NCBI RefSeq assembly: GCF_012027645.1
Contig: NZ_SNUU01000001.1
Span: 620,001 to 684,000 of the forward strand
From: Thermococcus sp. 18S1
GTDB lineage: Archaea > Methanobacteriota_B > Thermococci > Thermococcales > Thermococcaceae
Direction of reading: 5' to 3'
Length of the DNA: 64,000 bases
Positions 25,536 through 32,876 of the stretch are shown here, piece after piece. A program made the position numbers and the translations under genes. The notes under the pieces are model-generated. The model ran no database searches. It was not told the origin of the DNA and worked only from the letters and a program-made list of their open reading frames with translations. Within the stretch, counting starts at the first letter, position 1; each line of letters begins with the position of its first letter.

Positions 25536-25841
25536 TCAGTACTCCTCCAGCTTGTCCTGGGGGGTTTCTCCCTCCTCAACGATCTTCCTACCCGCCGCAA
25601 CCATGTCTATGCTGTGCACCACGCCGCCGAACTCCTCTATCGTCCTGACTATCTCGTCGTAGTCGAGGTTGTCGCCGGCCATCGTTATCTTGACGTTCTC
25701 CGTCTCCTTGTCTATCTCGACGAGGGTTATGTTGACCCCATCGACCCCATCGAGCTCGCTGAGTCCGAGCGCCAGCTCCGTCACCATCGGCTGGTGCGGT
25801 TTAAGCACGTCCAGAACCAGTAACCTTATCCCCTTTGCCAT
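25536..25841 (-). CDS. DUF211 family protein
   Basis: 101 residues of the small archaeal DUF211 family: GIRLLVLDVLKPHQP at the start, then two beta-alpha-beta units of a ferredoxin-like fold (VNITLVEIDKETENVKITMAG; GGVVHSIDMVAAG). Structural members form ring-like oligomers; the function is not established. It sits between two HTH regulators on the same strand, 26 nt after the first and directly abutting the second. Confidence 0.88.
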   Translation of the reverse strand: MAKGIRLLVLDVLKPHQPMVTELALGLSELDGVDGVNITLVEIDKETENVKITMAGDNLDYDEIVRTIEEFGGVVHSIDMVAAGRKIVEEGETPQDKLEEY

Positions 25842-25867
25842 ATCCCATCGCTTCCCCTTTCTGGGAG

Positions 25868-26443
25868 TTATTTTTTAAGTATTTCTCCCAGCTTTTTCAA
25901 AAGCGCCAGGGTCTCCTCGTCGCGACCCATCCTGGCCATGGCCAGCCACTCGATGGCGTGGATGATGTCCTCGTTGGAGAAGTCCTTAAGTGCCTCTTCG
26001 TTGGCCTCGATCTCCTTGGAGATGTCCGTTTTGTACTCGTGCTCTTTCTTGAGGAGCTCATCCATCGTGTTGAGCAGCTCGTCGTCATCAAACTCATAGC
26101 CAAGGGCTTTGAATATCTCCAGCTTTATCTTGAGCCTTGAGCGGGCGAAGTAGCGGAGCTCCTCGTCTCCGAGGTACATGTTGATGTAGAAGGCATCGGC
26201 CGTTCTTCCGTAGTACTTCTCCACCAGGTTGCCCTTCATCTCGGTCCTCTTGACCTCAACCAGACCGGCCTCCTTGAGCTTCTCGATGTGGTGGTATATC
26301 GTCTGGGGCGTCTTGCCCAGTATCTCGCTCAGCTGGGAGATGGTCATCTCCTTGTTGCGGAGCAGTCCGAGTATCTTCCTTCTCGTGTCCTCGAGCATCA
26401 GCTTTATGACCTCTGGGTCAGTTATGACCTTCACTTTCGCCAT
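25868..26443 (-). CDS. HTH (ArsR-type) transcription regulator
   Basis: 191 residues. An N-terminal winged helix (about 8-75) starts with VITDPEVIKLMLEDTRRKIL and has recognition helix KTPQTIYHHIEKLKEAG. A long helical, Glu/Lys-rich C-terminal part probably dimerises. The ATG follows GGTGGTGGAA; the 32 residues that could be read upstream run through the promoter and are not used. It is divergent from acdA, with two dyad sequences between them, and heads the operon with DUF211 and the second HTH gene. Confidence 0.87.
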   Translation of the reverse strand: MAKVKVITDPEVIKLMLEDTRRKILGLLRNKEMTISQLSEILGKTPQTIYHHIEKLKEAGLVEVKRTEMKGNLVEKYYGRTADAFYINMYLGDEELRYFARSRLKIKLEIFKALGYEFDDDELLNTMDELLKKEHEYKTDISKEIEANEEALKDFSNEDIIHAIEWLAMARMGRDEETLALLKKLGEILKK

Positions 26444-26539
26444 TTCCACCACCCAATTTAAACGTTCTAATGCTTCTTTTAACGTTATGGCATATAACCC
26501 TTTTGCTTTCCCCGGTAGCTTTATATATGTAAAGGGCAC

Positions 26540-26616
26540 GGTTCATTAAGAACCATGGCTGGACAAAATATCCACTTCCCCGGATGTACCCATCTGGGGA
26601 GGAAGGCTTAAATATG
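26540..26616. promoter_or_regulatory. Divergent regulator/acdA promoter region with two dyads
   Basis: Perfect inverted repeat GGTTC-ATTAA-GAACC (26540-26554). A second dyad CCCCGGATG (26578-26586) / CATCTGGGG (26591-26599), 8 of 9 positions paired, lies just before the acdA TATA box GGCTTAAATATGG (26605-26617). A TATA box for the leftward HTH gene lies at 26519-26529. The first dyad is placed to be an autoregulatory operator. Confidence 0.5.
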
Positions 26617-26647
26617 GGCTCCCGAAAAACCTTCGGAGGTGGACAAG

Positions 26648-28057
26648 ATGGAGGCTCCAAAGCTCGATTTCCTGTTTTATCCAAAGAGCGTCGCGGTCAT
26701 CGGGGCGTCAAACGTCCCCGGAAAGATAGGAAACTCGATAATGCGCTCGATAACGCTCAAATTCGACGGAAAGGTCTACGCCGTCAACGTCAAGGGCGGC
26801 GAGGTCGAGGTCAACGGGAAGAAGTTCCAGGTCTACAGGAGCATTAAGGAGATACCGGACGATGTTGACGTCGCGGTCATAGCGGTTCCCGCGAAGTTCG
26901 TTCCCGACGTCATAGACGAGTGCGGCGAGAAGGGGGTTAAGAGCGCCGTCGTCATCTCAGCTGGTTTCAAGGAGGCCGGAAGGGCCGAGCTTGAGGAGGA
27001 GCTTGTTAAGCGCGCCAGGAAGTGGGGAATAAGGCTCGTCGGTCCGAACTGTCTCGGCGTCACCAACCTCGAGAACGGCTTCGACTGCAACTTCAATCCG
27101 CCGGAGAGGCAGGCCAGGCCGCCCTTTGGAAAGGTCGCCTTCATGAGCCAGAGCGGTGCCTTCGGCGCTGCAATCCTCGACTGGGCCGCCAGCCACAAGA
27201 TAGGCATGAGCAAGTTCATCAGCCTCGGCAACATGGCCGACCTGGACGAGAGCGACTTCATAGCATACCTCGGCGAGGACGAGAAGACCGGCGTCATCAC
27301 CGGCTACATCGAGGGTGTCAAGGACGGAAGGAAGTTCTTCAACGTCGCCAAGGAGGTCACGCTCAAGAAGCCCATCATCATCCTCAAGGCTGGAAGAACC
27401 GAGGCCGGTGCCAAGGCCGCCGCGAGCCACACCGGTTCACTCGCCGGTTCCTTCAAGATATATGAGGCCGCCTTTGAGCAGACCGGCGTCCTGAGCGCCA
27501 AGAGCATGCGCCAGCTCTTCAACTACGCCAAAGCTTTGGCCATGCAGAAGCCGGCGAAGGGCAACAGGGTCGCCATAGTCACCAACGGCGGTGGAGCCGG
27601 AGTCATGATGAGCGACGGCCTGCTCGAGAAGGGAATGAAGCTCGCCGAGCTGAGCGATGAGACCAACAGGAAGTTCAGGGAGGCCATAGATAGGGGTGAG
27701 CTTCCGGAGCACATGAGCTACAAGAACCCCATCGACATTATTGGCGACGCCCCGTCGAGCAGGTACGAGATAGCCATGCGCTACGCGCTGGAGGATGAAA
27801 ACGTTGACGTCCTCGTCGTCATAGCGCTCTTCCAGAGCCCGGCCCTCGACGAGGGAATCGTCGAGGCGATGGCCAGGATGCGGGAGTACGGCAAGCCGAT
27901 AGTCTTCGTGGCCCCCGGTGGAGACTACCCGCACAAGATGGCCAGGAACATCGAGCTCAAGGGCGTTCCCGTCTACGAGACCGTCGAGGACGGCGTCGAT
28001 GCGGTCTATGCCCTCGTCAAGTACGGCGAGTGGCTGAAGGAGAACGGAAGGCTCTGA
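26648..28057 (+). CDS. acdA: Acetate-CoA ligase (ADP-forming) alpha subunit
   Basis: Energy-conserving conversion of an acyl-CoA, ADP and phosphate to the acid, CoA and ATP at the end of peptide and sugar fermentation. 469 residues: CoA-binding Rossmann domain (SVAVIGASNVPGKIGNS near 14-30), then two ligase-CoA domains with FMSQSGAFGAA and SHTGSLAGS; the His of the latter (about 261) is the phosphorylated residue of the family. The beta (ATP-grasp) subunit is not adjacent, as is common in Thermococcales. The ATG follows GGAGGTGGACAAG. Several paralogues with different acyl ranges exist, so the substrate is open. Confidence 0.93.
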   Translation: MEAPKLDFLFYPKSVAVIGASNVPGKIGNSIMRSITLKFDGKVYAVNVKGGEVEVNGKKFQVYRSIKEIPDDVDVAVIAVPAKFVPDVIDECGEKGVKSAVVISAGFKEAGRAELEEELVKRARKWGIRLVGPNCLGVTNLENGFDCNFNPPERQARPPFGKVAFMSQSGAFGAAILDWAASHKIGMSKFISLGNMADLDESDFIAYLGEDEKTGVITGYIEGVKDGRKFFNVAKEVTLKKPIIILKAGRTEAGAKAAASHTGSLAGSFKIYEAAFEQTGVLSAKSMRQLFNYAKALAMQKPAKGNRVAIVTNGGGAGVMMSDGLLEKGMKLAELSDETNRKFREAIDRGELPEHMSYKNPIDIIGDAPSSRYEIAMRYALEDENVDVLVVIALFQSPALDEGIVEAMARMREYGKPIVFVAPGGDYPHKMARNIELKGVPVYETVEDGVDAVYALVKYGEWLKENGRL

Positions 28058-28179
28058 ACCTTCCGGTATTTCTCTCATTTTCGCCATCTTCTGGTGCCAT
28101 TATCATTTGTGGAAGTTCCTGGCCTCACCATTCGAAAGATTAATTAACATCATTTCTTCGAGTTACTATGGGTGGTTCG

Positions 28180-29193
28180 ATGAGGGTACTTCCTTTGGTA
28201 CTCGTGTCGTTGCTTCTGATCCCGCTGGCCGGTGCAGGGCTGTATTACGATGGAGAAAGCTTCAAGTACTCCACCAGCTTCATTTTGGAGAACGTTTCCG
28301 CTGTTACACTCCCGGGAGGAGCTGCATGGGTGGAGGACAAACACATCCGTGTTTTTGAGGTACGAATCATCCCCGAGAACCAGAGCCAGCTCATAGGTCT
28401 TGCCATGAACCTGTCGTCCTCGGGGAGGATCTACGGGGTTGAGTGCATCGTGAGCCAAGCGGCGGGGAACTACACATCACCGGCGATTCTGTACCGCACT
28501 TCCGGGGGTTACATGGCCTCGTGCGACTTCGGTAGTGTGTGGGGTGAACTGACCGAGATTTTTCCAGTTGACCAGTCCTACCTTCGTTTCTTCGAGGGGA
28601 ATGGGTTTAACGTTTCCCTGAAATTCATTGTGGGTGAAAACGCCTCAGTTCGCGTGGAGGGACTTAAAGCCTTCCTGTACCGCTCGAAGGAGCCGACGAA
28701 TTTCGTTGTACTGGAAACCCCCGACGGCTACGAGCTGAAAATTGAGCCCGTTAAGTTCTCGTCCTTTGTCATTCGGGCTTCCTTCAGAGAAGATGCCATC
28801 CTGAGTTTTCTTGGAAGCAACGACGACTCAGACAGCATGAACCTCACGTTCCAGCGCTGCAACTGGAGCGACTACGGCGGTGTTACCGTACAGTTCATCT
28901 CCGATGATCCGCGCTTTCATTACAAAGGCCGCCATTTACTGGTTGATACCTTTGATTGTCCGGGGATTGTTCAATCTCAGATTCCGGATTTCAAGCGAAG
29001 ATGGGCGGTCTTTGATGGAATACACGTTCGGAAACTGGATGATGTCAGAAGTGTGTTCTTCGCGGGCACCCTTTACGATCCACCGACCGGAAGGGAGGAA
29101 CTGAGGTACTGGGGTGTTTGGCTTGGCCTTTTCCTGGTCATAGGGCTTGCGATAGGCATCGGCGTTGGATGGGTTCTCTGGAAAAGGCGGTGA
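28180..29193 (+). CDS. Membrane-anchored secreted protein, unknown
   Basis: 337 residues. N-terminal signal peptide (MRVLPLVLVSLLLIPLAGAG), a large external domain with many Asn-glycosylation sites and scattered Cys, and one C-terminal membrane anchor (GLFLVIGLAIGIGVGWVLW) followed by KRR. The start is placed at the ATG after GGGTGGTTCG; an ATG four codons earlier is less likely. Family not recognised. Single gene; the 120 bp upstream contain a TTAATTAAC TATA-like box. Confidence 0.72.
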   Translation: MRVLPLVLVSLLLIPLAGAGLYYDGESFKYSTSFILENVSAVTLPGGAAWVEDKHIRVFEVRIIPENQSQLIGLAMNLSSSGRIYGVECIVSQAAGNYTSPAILYRTSGGYMASCDFGSVWGELTEIFPVDQSYLRFFEGNGFNVSLKFIVGENASVRVEGLKAFLYRSKEPTNFVVLETPDGYELKIEPVKFSSFVIRASFREDAILSFLGSNDDSDSMNLTFQRCNWSDYGGVTVQFISDDPRFHYKGRHLLVDTFDCPGIVQSQIPDFKRRWAVFDGIHVRKLDDVRSVFFAGTLYDPPTGREELRYWGVWLGLFLVIGLAIGIGVGWVLWKRR

Positions 29194-29218
29194 TTTCGTG
29201 GCTGTTTGGCGTAGATTT

Positions 29219-30580
29219 TCAAGATTCTGGGCTTTTGAGGGTGTTCTCAAAATCCCTCAAGTCGAAGGCCAGCTCAAGGTTTTCTTTCTCCTCGATCTTT
29301 TTCGCGATTATTCCGAAATGCTTCTCGTACTCTTCAAGTCCAACGAGTTCGCTCTTTTTCTCAAGGCGTTTCAGTACCTTCTCAGCCTTTCTTGCCGTTA
29401 AATCGCTCCACTTGACCTCGACAAAAAGGGCTTTTTTTGAGTCTTCATTTAGGGCTACCCAATCTATTTCCTCTCCCCTGTGCCACCACCTGCCCAGTTT
29501 GCTGAACCGGAACGGTAGCCGGTTTCTGCGGTTGGCTTCAATCAGAAACTCCCTCGCGATTCCTTCGAATGGCTTTCCGAGGAATGTGTTGAAGTTTCTG
29601 CCAAAATCCTCGATTGCCGCCTCGACGAAGTTTCCCTCAATTTCCTCGTAGTAGGGGTTCACGAATCTTGACCAGAAGAGGAAGTAGTTGTCGGCTATCT
29701 CGTAAATTCCCCTCTTTCCGAACAGGGGCGTTACTTTCCTCACTATCCCGAGCTCGCCGAGAACCCTCAGGTACGGCACGACCTGGTTTTCCTTCATGTA
29801 GCAGAAGTTCGCTATCTGGGTGACCTTTGTGTTCCCCCTTGCAATGGCCTCCAGTATTGCCAGATACGTGGATAGCTCCCTCAGCTCCTCGCTTAAAAGG
29901 GCCCTCGCCTCCCTGAAGAGGAAAGCGGACGGGTTGAAGAAGTTGCCCCTTATCTCCTCCTCGACGTTCCTTCCGCTGAAGAATTCGAGGTATTTTGGAG
30001 TTCCGCTGGTTACAGAGTATATTTTCACAAGGTCTTCGGTACTCGCGTCGAACCACTCGAAGAGGTGCTTGAATTGAAGGGGCCGGACTTTGATGTTTGC
30101 ATCGCTTCTCCCGTATATTGGGCTGGAATAGCTGAAGAACTCACGCTCCAGCAGGGAGACGTAGGAGCCGGATACAATCACGAGTGCGTTTAGGTCGCGG
30201 TTCTCCTCGATGGCCCTTGAAAGCTCGCTGAGAATTCCCCCGTCCTTTTTGATCAGGTAAGAGAACTCGTCCAGAATCAACAGTATCCGCTCACGGCTTA
30301 GTCCCTTTAAAAGGGCAAACAGCGATGGAAAATCCCTCACCTCAACGTTGAAGCCCACGAACTCAGAGACCCTCCTTGAGAGGAGTTTGAAGTTGTATTC
30401 CCTCGGCTTGTCCTCAAAGATCACGAAAATCCTTTTTTTGCCTCGTGAGAACTCCTCAAGAAGTCTCGTCTTTCCGACCCTCCTCCTGCCGTAAACGAGA
30501 ACCAGTGTCAATCCTTCTCCGCTCCACAGCTCCTCGAGGGTTTTAAGCTCAACCTTCCTGTTGACGAATTCTCTAAGCAT
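29219..30580 (-). CDS. Archaeal AAA-type ATPase with DUF234 C-terminal domain
   Basis: 453 residues. N-terminal ATPase domain of the PF01637 type: Walker A VYGRRRVGKTRLLEEF (about 29-44), Walker B ILLILDEFSYL, then a winged helix (ARGNTKVTQIANFCYMKEN). The C-terminal DUF234 domain carries a PD-(D/E)xK-like set (EIDWVALN, then FVEVKW), so nuclease activity is possible. These proteins are abundant and mobile in Thermococcales; the role is unknown. No ribosome binding site; TTAAAAA about 25 nt upstream fits a leaderless start, although a TATATAA also sits just before the ATG. Confidence 0.9.
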   Translation of the reverse strand: MLREFVNRKVELKTLEELWSGEGLTLVLVYGRRRVGKTRLLEEFSRGKKRIFVIFEDKPREYNFKLLSRRVSEFVGFNVEVRDFPSLFALLKGLSRERILLILDEFSYLIKKDGGILSELSRAIEENRDLNALVIVSGSYVSLLEREFFSYSSPIYGRSDANIKVRPLQFKHLFEWFDASTEDLVKIYSVTSGTPKYLEFFSGRNVEEEIRGNFFNPSAFLFREARALLSEELRELSTYLAILEAIARGNTKVTQIANFCYMKENQVVPYLRVLGELGIVRKVTPLFGKRGIYEIADNYFLFWSRFVNPYYEEIEGNFVEAAIEDFGRNFNTFLGKPFEGIAREFLIEANRRNRLPFRFSKLGRWWHRGEEIDWVALNEDSKKALFVEVKWSDLTARKAEKVLKRLEKKSELVGLEEYEKHFGIIAKKIEEKENLELAFDLRDFENTLKSPES

Positions 30581-30737
30581 GATTATATAAACGTGATTAG
30601 AGTTTTTAAGAATTTCGGGTTATGAGCTTTACGTTTCTACCTTTTGGTCAGGCTGTGATTTGGGTCATCTTACGTTTCCCCAGTATATTACCCTTCGGGA
30701 GAAGGGAAAGATATAAATACCCGGAGGGAGAAGGGAA

Positions 30738-31325
30738 ATGTCTAGAAAGCTTGTGATTTTTGGGATTGTGTTGTTCTTGGTGGTAACTCTGTACTCGAAT
30801 GCAGTTTCGTTAGTGACTGCTTCTTCGTCAGATGAGCCTATTGTAAATCAGATTGATATGGTATGTGTTGGAAAGCTAAAACATGGTGAGGTAGATTTTT
30901 ACAAGTCCAAATGTGTATTACTTGAGAGGAGACCTCTTAATCAGGTTCTTGAAGAACTCGAGAAGTCAGAGTGTAGTGATGATAAAATAATATATTTCTT
31001 CCGCAATGGAGGCTCTCGTCCTTATAAGGTTTCTAGTGTTTATGACTCTAATGGAGTTTCTGTCGGAGTTGTTTATTTTGATCTTATATATGGTGATAAC
31101 ACTAAACACACCAAGTATAATAATAATGGAGTTAAATGCCCAGACAGAAGCCGTCCTGGCTACTGGACCATTGTTTTTGAGGATGGCTCAAAAGTAACCT
31201 TCTACGTTCCACCTAAAGAACACAAGGCCTTCAGCGTCCAAGCAATCTGTGGTCCAGCGTCAATAGCTGGACTGGCCCTTCTTCCGCTGGGGATATTGGG
31301 GGTCAGAAGAAGGAGGAACCGCTGA
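30738..31325 (+). CDS. Surface protein with CGP-CTERM anchor
   Basis: 195 residues. N-terminal hydrophobic signal (LVIFGIVLFLVVTLYSNAV), an external domain with Cys pairs, then the Thermococcales-specific sorting signal: CGP at residues 171-173, a hydrophobic segment and a terminal RRRR cluster. Such proteins are thought to be processed and lipid-linked at the Cys. GGAGGGAG precedes the ATG. The promoter (GATATAAATAC, about 30707-30717) lies between two copies of GGGAGAAGGGAAA. It overlaps the next gene by TGATG, so the pair is coupled. Composition is clearly A+T-richer than the surroundings. Confidence 0.85.
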   Translation: MSRKLVIFGIVLFLVVTLYSNAVSLVTASSSDEPIVNQIDMVCVGKLKHGEVDFYKSKCVLLERRPLNQVLEELEKSECSDDKIIYFFRNGGSRPYKVSSVYDSNGVSVGVVYFDLIYGDNTKHTKYNNNGVKCPDRSRPGYWTIVFEDGSKVTFYVPPKEHKAFSVQAICGPASIAGLALLPLGILGVRRRRNR

Positions 31326-31507
31326 TGGTATGGGCTGTTTGGGGCCGCTCCGAACTTCCCAGAGGTAGGAATTCATGTCCAGTATGTGGTAAGCCCCTGG
31401 AGTATGAGGGGACGATAGAAGGCTCTAAGGGCTGGGATTATGCCCTCTATCGTTGCACCTATTGTGGCAGAAGGTACTATCAGAAAGTTCCCCAGTCATG
31501 GTTTTAG
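31325..31507 (+). CDS. Small zinc-ribbon protein
   Basis: 60 residues with two CxxC knuckles: SCPVCGKPLEY and YRCTYCGRRYY, spaced as in a rubredoxin-type zinc ribbon. It could be an adaptor or nucleic-acid-binding protein. The ATG overlaps the stop of the CGP-CTERM gene (TGATG), so it is translated from the same message, an unusual pairing of a cytosolic zinc ribbon with a surface protein. Function unknown. Confidence 0.72.
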   Translation: MVWAVWGRSELPRGRNSCPVCGKPLEYEGTIEGSKGWDYALYRCTYCGRRYYQKVPQSWF

Positions 31508-31520
31508 TGATTTCCAAAAA

Positions 31521-31646
31521 CTTTAAATCCTCTTCCTTCCTTTCTCTTCCCATGCCCGGTGATTGCTTTTGGCCTTGGTGAAGTCCTGCTCTTCTGCCCC
31601 GGCTTAGCCTTGGGTTTCGTTTCCACTGGAAATGGAGGTGTTTTGA
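31521..31646 (+). promoter_or_regulatory. trpS promoter and leader with possible Trp-containing leader peptide
   Basis: TATA box CTTTAAATCC at 31521-31530. About 25 nt later an ATG (31552) opens a nine-codon frame, MPGDCFWPW then TGA (31579-31581), with two Trp codons among the last three. After it come two possible hairpins: GGC-TTA-GCC nested in CCC...GGG (about 31597-31614), and a 9-bp stem (two G-U pairs) with left arm 31616-31624, loop ACT, right arm 31628-31636, whose right arm overlaps the GGAGGTG ribosome binding site (31634-31640). The second stem is also a mini-ORB-type palindrome. Confidence 0.5.
31552..31581 (+). CDS. Putative trpS leader peptide (9 codons, two Trp)
   Basis: Sequence MPGDCFWPW. 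The ATG lies where a leaderless transcript from the TATA box at 31521-31530 would begin. If translated, its progress would depend on charged tRNA-Trp, the product of the next gene. Its position, its Trp content and its distance to trpS (65 nt) are the only evidence. A chance frame cannot be excluded. Confidence 0.35.
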   Translation: MPGDCFWPW

Positions 31647-32804
31647 ATGGACGACGCGTTTAAGGTCACCCCATGGGACGTTGAGGGAATGGTGGACTAC
31701 GCGAAGCTGATAGAAGAGTTCGGAACAAGCCCGCTGACGGATGAACTGCTTGAGAAAACTGCCAGACTGACCAGGAGCGAGCTGCCCATCTACTTCAGGA
31801 GGAGGTTCTTCTTCTCCCACAGGGACTACGACAAGGTTCTGGCGGATTATGAGAACGGTAAGGGCTTCTTTCTCTACACAGGGAGAGGTCCGAGCGGCCC
31901 GATGCACATAGGCCACATCATTCCGTTCTTCGCCACCAAGTGGCTCCAGGAAAAGTTCGGCGTCAACCTGTACGTCCAGATAACCGACGACGAGAAGTTC
32001 CTCTTCAAGGAGAGGCTCACCTTCGACGACACCAAGAGATGGGCCTACGACAACATCCTCGACATCATAGCCGTCGGCTTCGACCCGGACAAGACCTTCA
32101 TCTTCCAGGACAGCGAGTTCACGAAGATATACGAGATGGCGATACCGATAGCGAAGAAGATAAACTACTCGATGGCCAAAGCGGTCTTCGGCTTCACCGA
32201 GCAGAGCAAGATTGGAATGATTTTCTACCCGGCGATTCAGGCAGCCCCGACATTCTTCGAGAGGAAGCGCTGTCTCATTCCCGCTGCAATTGATCAGGAC
32301 CCATACTGGAGGCTCCAGAGGGACTTTGCAGAGAGCCTCGGCTATTACAAGACGGCCGCAATTCACTCCAAGTTCGTGCCAGGGCTCATGGGCCTTGAGG
32401 GCAAGATGAGCGCCTCAAAGCCAGAGACTGCCGTCTACCTCACCGACGACCCGGAGGAGGCCGGCAAGAAGATATGGAAGTACGCCCTCACCGGTGGGAG
32501 GGCCACCGCGAAGGAGCAGCGCGAGAAGGGTGGAAACCCTGAGAAGTGCGTCGTATTCAAGTGGTTCGAGATATTCTTCGAGCCCGACGACAAGAAGCTC
32601 ATGGAGCGCTACCACGCCTGCAAGAGCGGCGAGCTGCTCTGCGGCCAGTGCAAGCGCGAGCTGATCGAGCGCGTTCAGGCCTTCCTGAAGGAGCACCAGA
32701 AGAAGCGCAAGGAGGCCGAGAAGAAGGTCGAGAAGTTCAAGTACACGGGTGAGCTGGCGAGGGAGCAGTGGGATAAGTCCATTCCGGAGCCGCTGAGGGG
32801 CTGA
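31647..32804 (+). CDS. trpS: Tryptophanyl-tRNA synthetase
   Basis: Class I aminoacyl-tRNA synthetase that charges tRNA-Trp. 385 residues, archaeal/eukaryotic type: the HIGH motif appears as PMHIGH (85-90), the KMSKS motif as KMSAS (253-257), with QITDDEKFLF and AAIDQDPYWRLQRD forming the Trp and adenylate pocket. The charged C-terminus (FLKEHQKKRKEAEKKVEKF) is the anticodon-binding helical part. The ribosome binding site GGAGGTG at 31634-31640 gives normal spacing to this ATG. The leader shows features that could regulate it by Trp supply. Confidence 0.96.
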   Translation: MDDAFKVTPWDVEGMVDYAKLIEEFGTSPLTDELLEKTARLTRSELPIYFRRRFFFSHRDYDKVLADYENGKGFFLYTGRGPSGPMHIGHIIPFFATKWLQEKFGVNLYVQITDDEKFLFKERLTFDDTKRWAYDNILDIIAVGFDPDKTFIFQDSEFTKIYEMAIPIAKKINYSMAKAVFGFTEQSKIGMIFYPAIQAAPTFFERKRCLIPAAIDQDPYWRLQRDFAESLGYYKTAAIHSKFVPGLMGLEGKMSASKPETAVYLTDDPEEAGKKIWKYALTGGRATAKEQREKGGNPEKCVVFKWFEIFFEPDDKKLMERYHACKSGELLCGQCKRELIERVQAFLKEHQKKRKEAEKKVEKFKYTGELAREQWDKSIPEPLRG

Positions 32805-32876
32805 GCTGGATTTTTAGTTCGTTCCCTCAAAACTTTTTTATACTTCCCGATGTTAACTTTTACCGGTGAGTTAAAG

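Noticed and set aside
28900-29193. Possible C-terminal sorting signal in the anchored protein at 28180-29193
   Set aside because: The C-terminal segment is a plain TM plus KRR without the Cys-Gly-Pro needed for CGP-CTERM.
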